This document shows, one piece after another, positions 12,546-24,600 of a stretch of DNA of 64,000 nucleotides; the stretch's first letter is position 1, and each line of letters starts with the position of its first letter. The notes under the pieces are model-generated. The model saw only the letters and a list, made by a program, of their open reading frames with translations. It was not told where the DNA came from and made no database searches. The DNA lies in assembly GCA_030248195.1 (NCBI GenBank), contig JASAND010006816.1:1-64000 (forward strand), written 5' to 3'. Position numbers and translations under genes: made by a program. Source of the stretch: Trissonchulus latispiculum. Its lineage: Eukaryota > Nematoda > Enoplea > Enoplida > Ironidae.

Positions 12546-14654
12546 AATAGTCACCGAAGCTTATGCAGCAGTCCCTGAACGTTGGATTGCATTCCCCAGG
12601 GTTTGAATAATAGGGCCAGAACTCAGGGTGGCGCCAGTCCCGAGCTCGTAGAAACCAAACCCAAGGGAGGACATTGCTGCAAAGGATGGTTATAAATTTG
12701 TTAACGTTGCTGCAACTATAGTCAGGGCTACTTGAGACCGTTCAGAGTCATCAATCGCAAAACTTGTTCGACAAAAAAAATCAGAGGATTCTGCTGGAGA
12801 ACCCTCCGGTTGGGTAACCTGGACCACTACCACTAGTAAAGGGGAATCAACTAAATCCTTATGAAAACAGGCTCAGAGCTACCGTCGTTGGATGCACCTG
12901 ATCAATTTCGGTTCGAAATTTCTGTGACTTTTCTGGAAGAGTGACTGAGGGGGTGAAGAGTGCCTGTCGACCCTAAAAAATCCCGGAGGCAAATTCCATC
13001 CAAGTCCCATGCATGCACTCGGCTTTAGCTACCCAACCTGACTTAAATCCATATAGAAATTGACTGAAACAATGGAGCAATTGTCCTAGCTCGAGATGGA
13101 GGAAAGTTTATTTTCTGGGAAATCTGGGTATGTACGTGTGTACTGAGTTCGTGAACTTGATCCCGGAAAGCAAACATGCAGTAGCTTTATCAAACAAATG
13201 ATTAAGAATAAATGCTCGATAACTATATGGAGTAGCTTTGCCAATCCTATTTTTAGACTGATTCGCGATATATACTAAGTTTCTCATGAATAGATGGCTG
13301 AGAAGTGGAAGCGCCCCCCGAGGGTTCAGTCTACCCAGAGAACCCCCACCACTTCAATATACGTACGTAGAGTGCGGCATAACCGCTGAACCGCCCCAAG
13401 AACTAATTTACGTTGACATGGTAATCAAACAAATACACATTTTTTATCAAAGGAACTTTAAAATCCAAGAAAAACCCACAATCTGAAAAGTTTGTGTACA
13501 AAATAAAAATCTCCAACCTAAAAAATTTACACCATGTCACGAAATGCGAATCAAACTTCAATATTAAATTTTATGTCAAGAAATGAAACAACCTGATGCA
13601 GCTGGAGGATGAAGATTCCAAGGAACCAGGGAAAGATCTGGAGCCCACGGAAACGGAAGCAGCACTACATGGGACAGAATCTGAAGGAACCAAGCAAGAA
13701 GGTGCAAACATGGAATGACTGGCAAGTGCAAATACATACACGGACGTGACTTAAACTTGAAAACGTTGCTGAGAGAAGTTGTGTTAGCCCGGATACGTAT
13801 AACGAATCAAATTTAGAAATGTAGCAAAATCGAGAAAAAGGACGAGAAAAACAAATTTGAGAAGTCAAAGCTCTTAGGACTTTCGTACATCTTAGCATTG
13901 TACGTATTCAAGGAAAATCTTCAAGTGTGCCACAAAATTTAATCAAAAAAATCCCTGAAATTTGATAAATCATGGAAAAACCCACATAGCGATCTGATCG
14001 GAAATAACGAATGAAACCTAAACTACGAAGCAAAACTGACCATAAAATCCCGAAGAAGTTGCAGAAAAGCCGGGCCTTGACAAAAAAAACCAGAAATTAA
14101 ACCTAAACACAAATAAAAACACATACGTATATACAATTGAGAAAGGTGATAAAGCGGTAATAGCGTGTTGGTGAGTGATTGTGAAGTGACACAAAAATTT
14201 CATTGAGACCAGTGATATGAGATTTATACGTACTACAGTTAAGGGGTACAAAACATGAAAAAACTGTTCATAAAGTCAGTGGTCGGGTGATATATCCGTA
14301 AGAAACGAGTTGGGACTATTCACATGAACTATCTCTGAAAAATATTGAGTGCGTTGAGGAGAAAACTATTGAATATCTGCAGTGTCTGCTTTTGAGGAGG
14401 CAAAGTTTGGGATTTCAAAACCGAGAAAATTTCGCAAAACTGAATCGGAGGTCAGGATGGCCCAGTCGTGCCCCGGCACAGCCTGATCCACTTGGGGAGT
14501 AGGAAACTCCGGGAGGATGGGGTCGACCCCCTTCACCCCCCATTGCCAACCCTCCCCCCACAGAAAACTAAACTTAGAATTGGAAGGAGTCAAGGCTTTT
14601 TTGATCCAAAAAACCCGGCTGAGATTCTACCCTTCTAAACTTTCACTTGATCAG

Positions 14655-14760
14655 AAAACACCTTGGGGATAACCCCCTCTTTTTGGGCGAAATCCTGGGT
14701 TACCCCTCTTTTTGAGGTGAACCCACCATTACCCCCTCTTTTTGAGGTGGATTCCCCATC
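14655..14760. repeat. Three-unit tandem repeat
   Basis: Three diverged units containing TTACCCCCTCTTTTTGAGGTG (shown in part) at a spacing of about 30 bp. They lie near the 3' side of the gag remnant of the gag-only element. Confidence 0.6.
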
Positions 14761-15734
14761 GACCAAAACACAAAAGAAAAATGCACTATTGTCAAGAAAA
14801 ATAACCAGAATCTTCAACAAAATGCAGACGGGAGTAACCAATAAAGAATGCAGTGTCTTTTCTAGAGCCCCCAGGCCCCCCGGAGCAGGTCTGGATGGTG
14901 GATCAGCCGCACACCCAGACGTGCCCCCACAAGCCCCGGCAACCGAGGTAGTGTCACTCACCGCACCCTGCTGCCGAAGCTGAGTGAGTCCCGCAGTCTG
15001 CTCGGAAAAGGTCACAGTCGGTGGAGGGGGATCAGCGTCCAGACAAGGCAGAATAGCATGTTCAGAGCTCCCTGATATGGGAGAGTCAGCTTTACACCCC
15101 GACCAGGCACCAGTGGCTCGGTACTTGAAATATTTTCACGATAAAATTTATCTGGTAATGTGTCCGCGATAAACCGGCGCAATTCAGAAATTTGTTGCTT
15201 GCAGATAACATAATATACTTTGTCTGAGTTATAGAAAATATCTCACCGCAACTATCTGATTTTGAATCAGCAGACGAATTTACCCCCAAAACATGAGGTT
15301 TAGATATGGGGGAGGCAGTTTCAATGTACCCCACATGGTGCCTGGTTGAGGTGTGCAGGGATTTTTCCCTTGGTTGGGGCGCCCCCCATAGGACAATGTG
15401 CAACATGCTGTGGCATTAAAGGCGCTAGAGATTGAGCCACTACTCCCCGCACAGACGGCGCTGAAGACGGAACCGAGGGTTGTGATAGATTGGGGGTGGC
15501 AGGTTGAACATTGCGCTGTGACGTCACCGTCTCCCACTGTGGGTGCCGAGACGAACCCAAAGATAGTGACCGGGCCGGTAGAGCTAAAGGGGCCGAAGCA
15601 GGTTGCAATGCTGGATAAACTGGCGGCTGAACACAAAACGGGGATAAACTGGTACGTATTGCGTAATACCAGCCACTTGTTCCCGGGGGAGGGGTCGAAC
15701 CTTCCAGCCTGCCGGGGCCAGCTGTGGATATTTG

Positions 15735-18244
15735 TCCCAGCAATTGTTAGGGTCATGGCCTCTTCTGCCACAATGGAGGCACTTGTTCTTACGCTTATCC
15801 TCAAACCTAAGCCTTGCTTCCTTCTCTTCTTCCCATAATGTCCGGAGCTCCTGAAGTTCCTAACGAAGTTGTTCTAGCGGGTCATTGGAGCCCCTACTCG
15901 ATTCTGCTCTCTCTGACGATGCCACATGATAGACAGGGGGGTAATACGACAGTGCGTCCCCTGGGGTGGGGCGTGGGGTCCGGGCATCTAGTTTATCAAT
16001 AACCCTTAAAATATCCTCCATAGAGGGTTCCCCATAGGCCCCCAAAGGCGCAAGCGACGCCGCGTACTCGTCATTTGCACCGGCTTAGACCTGCTGGACA
16101 CAGTGCTTCTCCCGGTCACCCGGGTCATTCCAGATGTCCAACGCCGAAGCTTGTAATTCTGAGATATACTTACGTATATGTTCTCCGGGACGTTGAAACC
16201 GGTTGACAAATGCTGTATACTTCTGTTGATATGATAGCTGCTGTTTGGGAAATTGAGTCTTCAAAAGCTTCAAAATGCTGTCACAGGAATCAATCCTAAG
16301 GCCCGCCCGGGAAGCATAAATTTGAGCTTTGCCCGCAAATTTGCTGTACAAAAACCGAGGCCACTGTTCTTTCGGAATTTGGTACGTTTCCACTGCCTAT
16401 TCAAATTGTGGGAGCCAGTCTTCAACATAAACTAGTTCTGGGTCAAACCGTGGAACGTCCCGGAGAATCTCTATATAAGTACGAAAAAGGCGCGGACCGT
16501 GACCCAAAACTGAAGCATCTGTGGCAACCATGGTCGCCGGAGTTGCGTGACGAGCAGGTGTCGCTCGCTTTTCTTTGTTGGAAAAAACACCCTTCTGACT
16601 GGCTTGCTGTGCAGAAAAACCCGGGGGGGGGCGCCCCCCCCCTATTCGGCGGAGATGGAGGGTCGGAAGCCACCCGTGAATTTCCCAAAACAAAATCTGA
16701 AGCTTGGACATTTTGTGGACTAGTTTCCACCGTCTGATTTGCAATTGGTGCTACAGGACCAGTAACCGCTTGGTTAGGTACCGGTACGTACGTATGAGCC
16801 GCCGGTTGTACAACCGTGGAAGTTCCAGCAGAAAATTGTGCCGGAGAGTTATATACGTATACCGGATTTCCATACATGTCGACCGCATAATAGCCGGATT
16901 GTGCCGAAGGCGGCACAGGTTGTACGATTTGAGGCGCATACGTATATAATGGTTGCTGAACCGGGGACTATGACTGAGGAAAACCCGGAGTCGAAACTGA
17001 CATCTGTGACGATTGTTGAGCATGTTGAGCGGCCTGTGCTTGACCTGACAAAGAAGCACGCTGAAACGCACCTTGCGGATGCGGTACAGACGGTGGACAC
17101 CAGACATGTCCTGAATTTTTACAAAAATTGGGTGATCCCCCTTGCGCACCATTTACAAGACTGGGGACCCCCAAAGTGGGTTGCCCCACCTGCCCCCTGG
17201 ACGCCGAGATCGGATTGTGCCTTGTTCTGACGCAGAATTAGGCGTAATCTGCGACTGAGGTTGGCACTTGGGTGCAGAGGACTCGGGCTGTCCCGGATGG
17301 GAAGGGACGGACATCCCCCGACCCCGACCATGTATGCCCAACGTTCTATCAGGTTCGTCTGCAGTGCCAACTTGAGCCTGGGGAGGGGACACAGCTGCAG
17401 ACTTCCCAGAAGTGGGAAGAGATAGCCTATGCTGGAATTGAATCAAATCATTTTCGGAATTTCGGCTCAAAACAGGTTTGGGATTATTTTCCTCCGAACT
17501 TTTCTCACCCGAACTTTCCCCCCCCCCCCATCAATTCAGAAACCGTGACTGGTGCTAACCCAAGATCTTTACGCCTATGGTCCAAACAAGCCTGCATAGC
17601 TGACAAAAGTTGTTCATCTTGCGAATCTGAGTCGTCAATTTCAACAGAATCGTGAAAAGCGTCAAATTGGGGGCCGGGAGTGAGCGGTTGCCCCTCCTGA
17701 GGCGGATCTGAAGTCTGCAGCAATTCTTGCGTCCCAGACAAAGATTTTACCGCGGTTTCCTCCCCAGAAATTACTTTTTCCGTGGGGGTGGCATCTGACA
17801 GAACTTGGGGGTCCCCGACTGCGACGCTGAGGACCGGGAACCCGCAGACAGCGAGACTTGGGGGCGGGCAGCCCCATTTTGTGAGCATGTCACCCCCCCC
17901 CCCAAGTTTTACTTAAATGACCGCCATACGGGGCCTCGGAAAATGTAGATGGGGCCCTGGAGGTAGAAACCCCCAATTGGGATTGGGTCCGCCGTGAACT
18001 TGTGGGAGGGGGAGGAATCCTGGAGGGTCCCCCTCGCCCCCCCCCCTGGTCCTCTATCTGTTACCGGTTTTGACTTAGAATTTTGCCCGTCCCATAACTG
18101 TGGGGGGTGGTCAGGTACGTAACCTTCTGATCTTCTGGGGGTCCTCCTCCCAATACCTGGGGCGGTTCCTCCCGGACTAGCACTGGAGGAGACAACCCGC
18201 CGACCACGACCCCCCGATTTTGCAATATTTTGTCTTGAGGCCAT
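15735..18244 (-). pseudogene. gag: Broken gag of the gag-only LTR element
   Basis: Reading on the minus strand, a possible start at 18244 (MASRQNIAKSGGRGRR) leads into Pro/Gln/Ser-rich disordered sequence broken by several frameshifts. The conserved capsid-type segment is at 16085-16440 and includes WPRFLYSKFAGKA and FVNRFQRPGEHIRKYI. An in-frame stop sits at about 16394 and others follow near 16083 and 15860. The end is a CCHC zinc knuckle, CLHCGRRGHDPNNC, at about 15745-15790 (Cx2Cx4Hx4C) preceded by a Lys/Arg-rich helix. The capsid fold and CCHC box are the family hallmarks. The stops show that this copy is inactive. Confidence 0.75.
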
Positions 18245-18380
18245 GGGAGTACCTCTGTCTAGATCAACTGGTCCGTCAAAATACTATAAGAGTCCCCACA
18301 GCTGTGCTCTCTGCTTTTCTCGCTTCTCGTGTTCCCTTTTCTTCTCAAAAAAGCCAGAACTTTGGACATCTACTGAAAAA

Positions 18381-18392
18381 TCACGGTCGCCA
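18381..18392 (-). promoter_or_regulatory. Primer binding site of the gag-only element
   Basis: TGGCGACCGTGA on the minus strand begins five bases after the inner end of the 5' LTR. It starts with the TGG complementary to a tRNA CCA end, and the sequence resembles the tRNA-Arg primer sites of Drosophila 412/mdg1-type elements. It fixes the orientation of the element. Confidence 0.7.
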
Positions 18393-18397
18393 CTATT

Positions 18398-18734
18398 TGT
18401 GAGATACTCTGCGTGTACCTCTGTAATAAACTGTGTCGGACTGCAGAACGATTGCAAATTAGTGTTCAGTGTGTGATATCCAGTCCTAGCAAAGTGAGAG
18501 AAGATAAAAGGAGAGCAGAAGATTAGCGAGTAGACTAGAGTAGTGACACCTATACGCCCTAGACGACCGTTCCCTACAACTAACATATAAAATAACCGCT
18601 AGACTTTACTATAGTAAATACAAAGACTTTGTTCCAACTTTAGTATAGACATACAAAAATACTAGAAAATACAAAGGGAACACGACAGTGAAAAAGCGCA
18701 GAGTACAAGGGATGGCGTTACCCACTTCCGTACA
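18398..18734 (-). repeat. 5' LTR of the gag-only element (337 bp)
   Basis: The fuller copy of the terminal repeat described at 9850-10057. It adjoins the primer binding site on its inner side, so it is the 5' LTR in minus orientation. Confidence 0.75.
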
Positions 18735-19271
18735 CCTAAACCTGACCCCAAAACCTACCCGACTAACAAATATCACCCTACCCCGTCACTGACAAAACTC
18801 CAACTGCAACACCTACAACTGACTGACTTTTCCAAACATTGTAAAATATGCAAATTACATTATTATGCAAATGAGCTAGTCGCGCCAACGCGCATTTCTT
18901 TCTAAAATCTGTCAGCCAGCAGGTAACATCCCACAATGGGTCTAAAAGTCTGTCTAAAGGTCTGTGCAAGTTAGTGCAAGTTAAAGCTTTACTGCACAGC
19001 GCTCCAAACAAACTGTGGTCTGTTCATATATAATTAAAGTGCCTATGCATTATGAGCGATTGGCTGGCTAACATCGAGTCACTTTTGCAGTGAAATATTA
19101 TCCTTGTAAATGCTTTAATTTGACGTATTGGTCAACCCTATGTTCGCTCGTGTTCGGACTCCACGTGACCTTGAAGGGTTTATCAATGAAATTTTCAAGT
19201 TTGGTGGCTTTGAACCTGAATAACTCTATCACCGCTTGATTTCGATGGAGAAACAAAGTCTCGAATTAAAC
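18735..19271. other. No gene recognised
   Basis: Spacer between the gag-only LTR element and the foldback element. It has short frames only and no motif I can identify. Confidence 0.5.
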
Positions 19272-19525
19272 GGATTAAATTTAATTCTATTTCTTTAATT
19301 CACCAACGATTACAATTTTAATATAATCCCGTTGCTCCAATCCCACTTCGGATTAAAAAGCAAAGCTAATTTTAATCCAACGTGCTTAACTGCTGTTTTT
19401 CAAAGGTTAGTTTTAATCAGTTTATCTTCCTTTCGAGCATTCAACTATATATAAGTCTAGCAAACTTAAACTGGGCCAAAAGAGTGAATTTTGTAGAGAG
19501 TTTATTATACAAGTTAATGACTATG

Positions 19526-19561
<36 letters not shown>

Positions 19562-20883
19562 CTAAAAGCTTAGAAATCAGAGATTTCAAAAATTTTTTAA
19601 TTTAAATATTTATTAAAATTTCATAAATTTAAAAAACTGTGAGAAAAGAAACAATAGACAAGAAGTAGTCGAATTTGGTATCAAATTAAAGGTCTCGTTC
19701 AAGAGAACGCGAATATGTATAAATTAAGTGGATTTGGGACGGCACGTGGTTCTAGCGGGCCAATATCTCGAAAAATAAATGTTGCTCCGATCGCTACAAA
19801 CTGGGGCTCATTTGAAAGCTCTCATCACGCTGAGTAAAAGGTATAATTGGATCATCGCTCAAAAATACTGTCTGCAAGTTATCTCTCTTTAAATCCCAAA
19901 AATGCGTAGTTTGAACACTTTTGAAGGGTTTAATCCAGGCTAGCAAAAGCTGTGAGCTGAATCAAGTCAAGCCATTGTGCAACATTTGTGTCTCATTATT
20001 ATACACAAGTATGCAAAATTGCAGCTACGGATCTGCACGCATGCGTAAGATAAGATGATTTAAACAAACTTCAAAAGTGCCGCCGTGTCGGTTCCTTTGA
20101 ATTTTGTTTAAATTTGCTTAGCTTGCGCAAACGTAAAGATCCAAGGCCGCAATTTGGCGCACGTGTGTATAATGTTGAGACGCAAATGTAGCATAATGGC
20201 TTGACTTGATTCAGCCACAACTGTCGCTAGCCTGGATTAAACCTTCCAAAAGTGCTCAAACTACCCATTTTTGGGGTTTAAAAAGGATAACTTACGCAGA
20301 AAGCATTTTTGAGCAATGACCCAATTAACAGTTTTACTCAACGTAATGAGAGCTTTCAATTGAGCTCAAGTTTGTAGCGATCGAAGCAACTTTTATTTTT
20401 CGGAATGTGGGCACGCTGAAACCACGTCCTCCCCAAATCCACCTAATTTATGCATATTCGTGTTCTCCTGAACGAGACCATTAATTTGATACCAAACTCG
20501 ACTACTTTTTGCTTATTATTTCTTTTCATACAGTTTTTAAAATTTTTGAAATTTTGAATTTTAAAATCTTTAAATATTTAAAATTTTTTGAAGTCTCTGA
20601 TCTCTGAGCTTTCAGAAAATATAACATTATATATACAAATAACATATATAATAACATATATAAAATATACATTGTCATACTGTACTTGAATACTAAACTC
20701 TCCACAAGATTCACTCTTTTGGTCCAGTTTAAGTTTGCTAGACATGGTTTTTAATCTTTCTTAAAGGCTCGCGGATGAAACTAACGAAAGCAGGCAAACT
20801 AAAATCTTTAAAAGCTGTTTCATTTAAGGTGGAATTAATTGACTTAATCCGGTATTAACGAAACAGCTGGAAAAATTTAATCC
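19272..20883. mobile_element. Foldback DNA element with very long inverted arms (about 1.6 kb)
   Basis: The sequence folds on itself. The left half from GGATTAAATTT at 19272 is mirrored by the right half ending AAATTTAATCC at 20883. The arms are about 780 bp, diverged by perhaps 10-20%, meeting near 20050-20100. Matching pairs include TCTAGCAAACTTAAACTGG (about 19457) with its complement at about 20724, and the words AACGAGACC and GGCTTGACTTGATTC. No open frame is convincing, so it is non-autonomous or the transposase is lost. Confidence 0.8.
19525..19558. repeat. (TA)n microsatellite
   Basis: A run of TA dinucleotides inside the left arm of the foldback element. The corresponding place in the right arm (about 20630-20670) holds a shorter, interrupted TA-rich stretch. 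Confidence 0.9.
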
Positions 20884-21633
20884 CGCTGATTTTCCCTATT
20901 ATTTGTTCGTATTTCATTTGTTCAATTATATCTTATATGTTCTTATATGTTCTTCACGTAAATTATATGTTTTCTGTCACTTGTTCGCATACGAAAACAT
21001 TAACCATTTGTTGATCGGCCTTACTCAATTATGGAAACTGCACCAAGGTATCACAAGCCTGATTTTGCAACGTATAATTGGCATTGGCATTGATTTTCAT
21101 AGGGACAATCTCCCTATGGGCCGCAGCCTAGGCTCTATTTTGCCCCCTCCTATGAAAAATCAACCTAGGCTGTTGTCTCCGGAATATCAACTTAGAACAA
21201 AGCTTTGAGGGAACGATTAAGTTGCGACACTGAAATTGTCGACCTCAGTAGTAGTCAATTAAGAAATTTGTCCCTCTATAATTTCTCGTACTTGAACAGA
21301 CTTCGATATGTCAAATCCCAATCTTTTTATAAAAATATTTTTTACTTTGATCGAAAATGTGATTTTGACACAGTTTCCATAATGCAGTAAAATTTAGGAA
21401 CAAATGATTCATATTTCCATTTACGAACAAATGAACAAATGAACAAATGAAGATTCGAACAAAAAATTATGAACAAATGAAATAAATACGAGCACACGAC
21501 CGGCGTCCTGTTTTTAATCCGTTCAATCAAAGTTTCTCAATCCTTAAAGAAATTGTGCCATAATTATTTATTTGCAGTCCTATGTGCTGCTAAAATCACA
21601 CAAGTTGTGCAAATCTGTGAGCACTGTTTTTAG
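20884..21633 (+). other. Region upstream of the Ser/Thr-rich exon; possible upstream exon at about 21194-21387
   Basis: After an acceptor-like AACTTAG at about 21188-21194, a plus-strand frame stays open to about 21387. It encodes a non-repetitive peptide with potential N-glycosylation sites (NLS, NFS) and a few cysteines. It could be an ectodomain exon of the channel gene, but no donor in the right phase is obvious and I see no TM1 or FPAVTIC-type motif. Three tandem GAACAAAT units lie at about 21425-21450. Confidence 0.2.
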
Positions 21634-24600
21634 TTTCTCCGGAGCCAGCAAACTACTGCGACGCAGGAAATGTGACAGGATACACCTACGCAGTAAATGA
21701 ATATTGTCCTTTAACTCCACCAGTATGCTCCTCATCCACAACAACAGCAACTACGTCAACCAGTACCTCAACCAGCAAATCAACCACCAAGGTCACAACT
21801 TCAACTTCAACCACAACGTCAACCAGCACCTCGACTAGCACTTCAACTAGCACTTTAACTTCAACATCAACATCCACTTTAATCACCACGACAACATCTA
21901 CGACAACCACTACGTCAACCAGCACCTCGACTAGTACCTCAACCAGCACTTCTACCACTACGTCAACCTCGACTTCAACCACCACATCAACCACCACAAC
22001 AACGTCAACGACAACCACTACGTCAACCAGCACATCGACTAGCACCTCAACCACCACTTTTACCACTACGTCAACCTCGACTTCAACCACCACATCAACC
22101 ACCACACCTACTCCTACGACCACCACTACGTCAACCAGCACCTCGACTAGTACCTCAACCAGCACTTCTACCACTACATCAACTTCAACGTCAACCACCA
22201 CATCAACCACAACAACAACGTCTACGACAACCACTACGTCAACCAGCACTTCTACCACTACGTCAACCTCGACTTCAACCACCACATCAACCACCACACC
22301 TACTCCTACGACGACCACTACGTCAACCAGCACATCGACTAGCACCTCAACCACCACTTCTACCACTACGTCAACCTCGACTTCAAGCACTACATCAACC
22401 ACCACACCTACTCCTACGACGACCACTACGTCAACCAGCACCTCGACTAGTCCCTCAACCAGCACTTCTACCACTACATCAACTTCAACGTCAACCACCA
22501 CATCAACCACCACAACAACGTCTACGACAACCACTACGTCAACCAGCACTTCTACCACTACGTCAACCTCGACTTCAACCACCACATCAACCACCACGCC
22601 TACTCCTACGACGACCACTACGTCAACCAGCACATCGACTAGCACCTCAACCACCACTTCTACCACTACATCAACTTCAACGTCAACCATTACATCAACC
22701 ACCACAACAACGTCTACGACAACCACTACGTCAACCAGCGTTTCTACCACTACGTCAACCTCTACTTCAACCACCACATCAACCACCACACCTACTCCTA
22801 CGACGACCACTACGTCAACCAGCACCTCGACTAGTCCCTCAACCAGCACTTCTACCATTACGTCAACCTCGACTTCAAGCACCACATCAACCACCACACC
22901 TACTCCTACGACGACCACTACGTCAACCAGCACCTCGACTAGTACCTCAACCAGCACTTGTACCACTACATCAACCTCAACGTCAACCACCACATCAACC
23001 ACCGCAACAACGTCTACAACAACCACTACGTCAACCAGCACCTCGACTAGCACCTCAACCAGCAGTTCTACCACAACCTATACAAGTACTTCGACCAGCA
23101 CATCGACCAGCACTACAACCTCAATCTCAATGACAACAAGCAATAGTATATTTTATCAGTGTTATATATGGCCTGCTTGCTTACTACCAATAAAAATTTT
23201 GAAAATCCCACTACAGAATATTTCATGATATTTAGGATATATGTTTACAAATGTTCGCGTAACAGCTCCTGAAGTCTAATGTTTGATTAAAGCTTTTTTC
23301 CACTGTGCATGGACTAGCTAGGTTCTGTTTGGTTGAGCTCCAGACAAGATATTAAGAAGCCATCATATGCTTTCACGAAGACGACATTTTTTAAAGCTAT
23401 ATGTTCTTTAATTTTGATTCTTGAAAAAATTAGCTTATAACTCAATCTGCAAGCACATTTGATATGTCACTTTCTTTAGTGCATGGCGAGCTTTGATAGA
23501 ATTTAGAGTATACTTGGCTGACTATCACTTAACTATACCATGTATAGGTACAGATCTTTTTAACAGATTTTAAAATGCTCTTTTAAGATGCTTCATTTCT
23601 CCCCTTTAATTTTCTGATCAATCAATGTTGTATAAAGCCTTGATCAGAACCAGGAATAAAAGTAGGTGGAGGCCGTCGGTGGCGAGTGGGATATCGACGT
23701 TGAGGTTCCGGCGCAGGTTGAGGTTCTTGCTCGTCTGGCAGGGGAGCAGGAGCTTCTTGCGGAGCATTATCCGAAGGAAACCAAATAAAATTGTCAAAGT
23801 TCGTATGCGGCTTCTTAATGTCTTTCCTGAACGCTTTTCCACTCTTTACAGCAACCCGTTTACGCATTTGATCAATTTGTCGCTTCAGTAGTACACCCTC
23901 CACTCTTACCTTGTACTTGACGGTGCCTAAGGCGTACTCTACTGTCCCTTCGACCCATTTTGGCAAATCAGGACGGTGAGAACGAATCCATACGAGAGTT
24001 CCATTTTGGCACTTATGCGACTTGCCATATGAAGTGGCTTGGTAGCAAGCCAACGAAGCGTCATTTGGACGTCTATCGTCCGGCTTGGCCACACTCACTA
24101 TGGGAGTAATCCATTGACTGGCGCGAACTTCCTGGCTTTGACCACTTTTTCCTATTCTGGCCAAACCTTGCTGTTCCACACATGATTCCCACTGCATAGA
24201 CTCGGAATCATAAGGATCAATAATCCAGCCTAACATTCTTTCACCAATGGTCAATGTTAGACTCAACAGCAGAAGACGTCTCGTCGCCAGTGCAAAGTAG
24301 TTCGGTCCAGGACGGGTAATTTTCTTCTGTGTATCCAAGTCGGAAATGGATTCGTCCGCCGTTTGTTTGGGTAGATGGAAATGGTAACGCTCTGCGATAA
24401 CGATGGGCTTTGGCTGCAGATGGTCCTGAAGGATCGCCACTAACTGTTCGAAAGTTTTAGTGTTAGGTTTATCTGGACTGCAGATATCTTTCAACAATTC
24501 GTAGGTCTTTGAGCCCACCACGCTCAGGAGTATGGCAACCTGAGTTCTTTCTTCCGCTATGCCGTTAGCGATAAAATACTCCTGTATTTGCTCTATATAG

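Larger units (their letters stand above)
10058..15000 (-). other. Non-coding internal region of the gag-only element
   Basis: About 5 kb without a believable gene. The longest minus-strand frame (10594-11043) is a low-complexity Trp/Phe/Cys-rich translation resembling no retroelement protein. Two tandem arrays (12170-12545 and 14655-14760) lie here. Pol would be expected at this position and none is seen. Confidence 0.5.
9850..18734 (-). mobile_element. Degraded gag-only LTR retrotransposon (LARD-like), minus strand
   Basis: Two related terminal repeats in direct orientation (9850-10057 and 18398-18734) enclose 8.3 kb. In minus orientation the 5' LTR is at the right, followed by a tRNA-type primer site and a broken gag. 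The remaining 5 kb towards the left LTR contains tandem repeats but no recognisable protease, reverse transcriptase, RNase H or integrase. An LTR element with gag but no pol is usually non-autonomous. No clear target-site duplication is visible, and the left LTR has lost about 130 bp, so the insertion is old. Confidence 0.7.

Noticed and set aside
12097..12578. Open frames on both strands with 7-residue repeats such as GPDPELI
   Set aside because: They follow from a 21 bp minisatellite being a multiple of 3, and open frames occur on both strands at once.
21686..23074. Long minus-strand open frame encoding a Val/Asp-rich protein
   Set aside because: It is the exact antisense shadow of the Thr/Ser repeat. 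The plus frame joins the downstream EGF exon in phase and is far more plausible.
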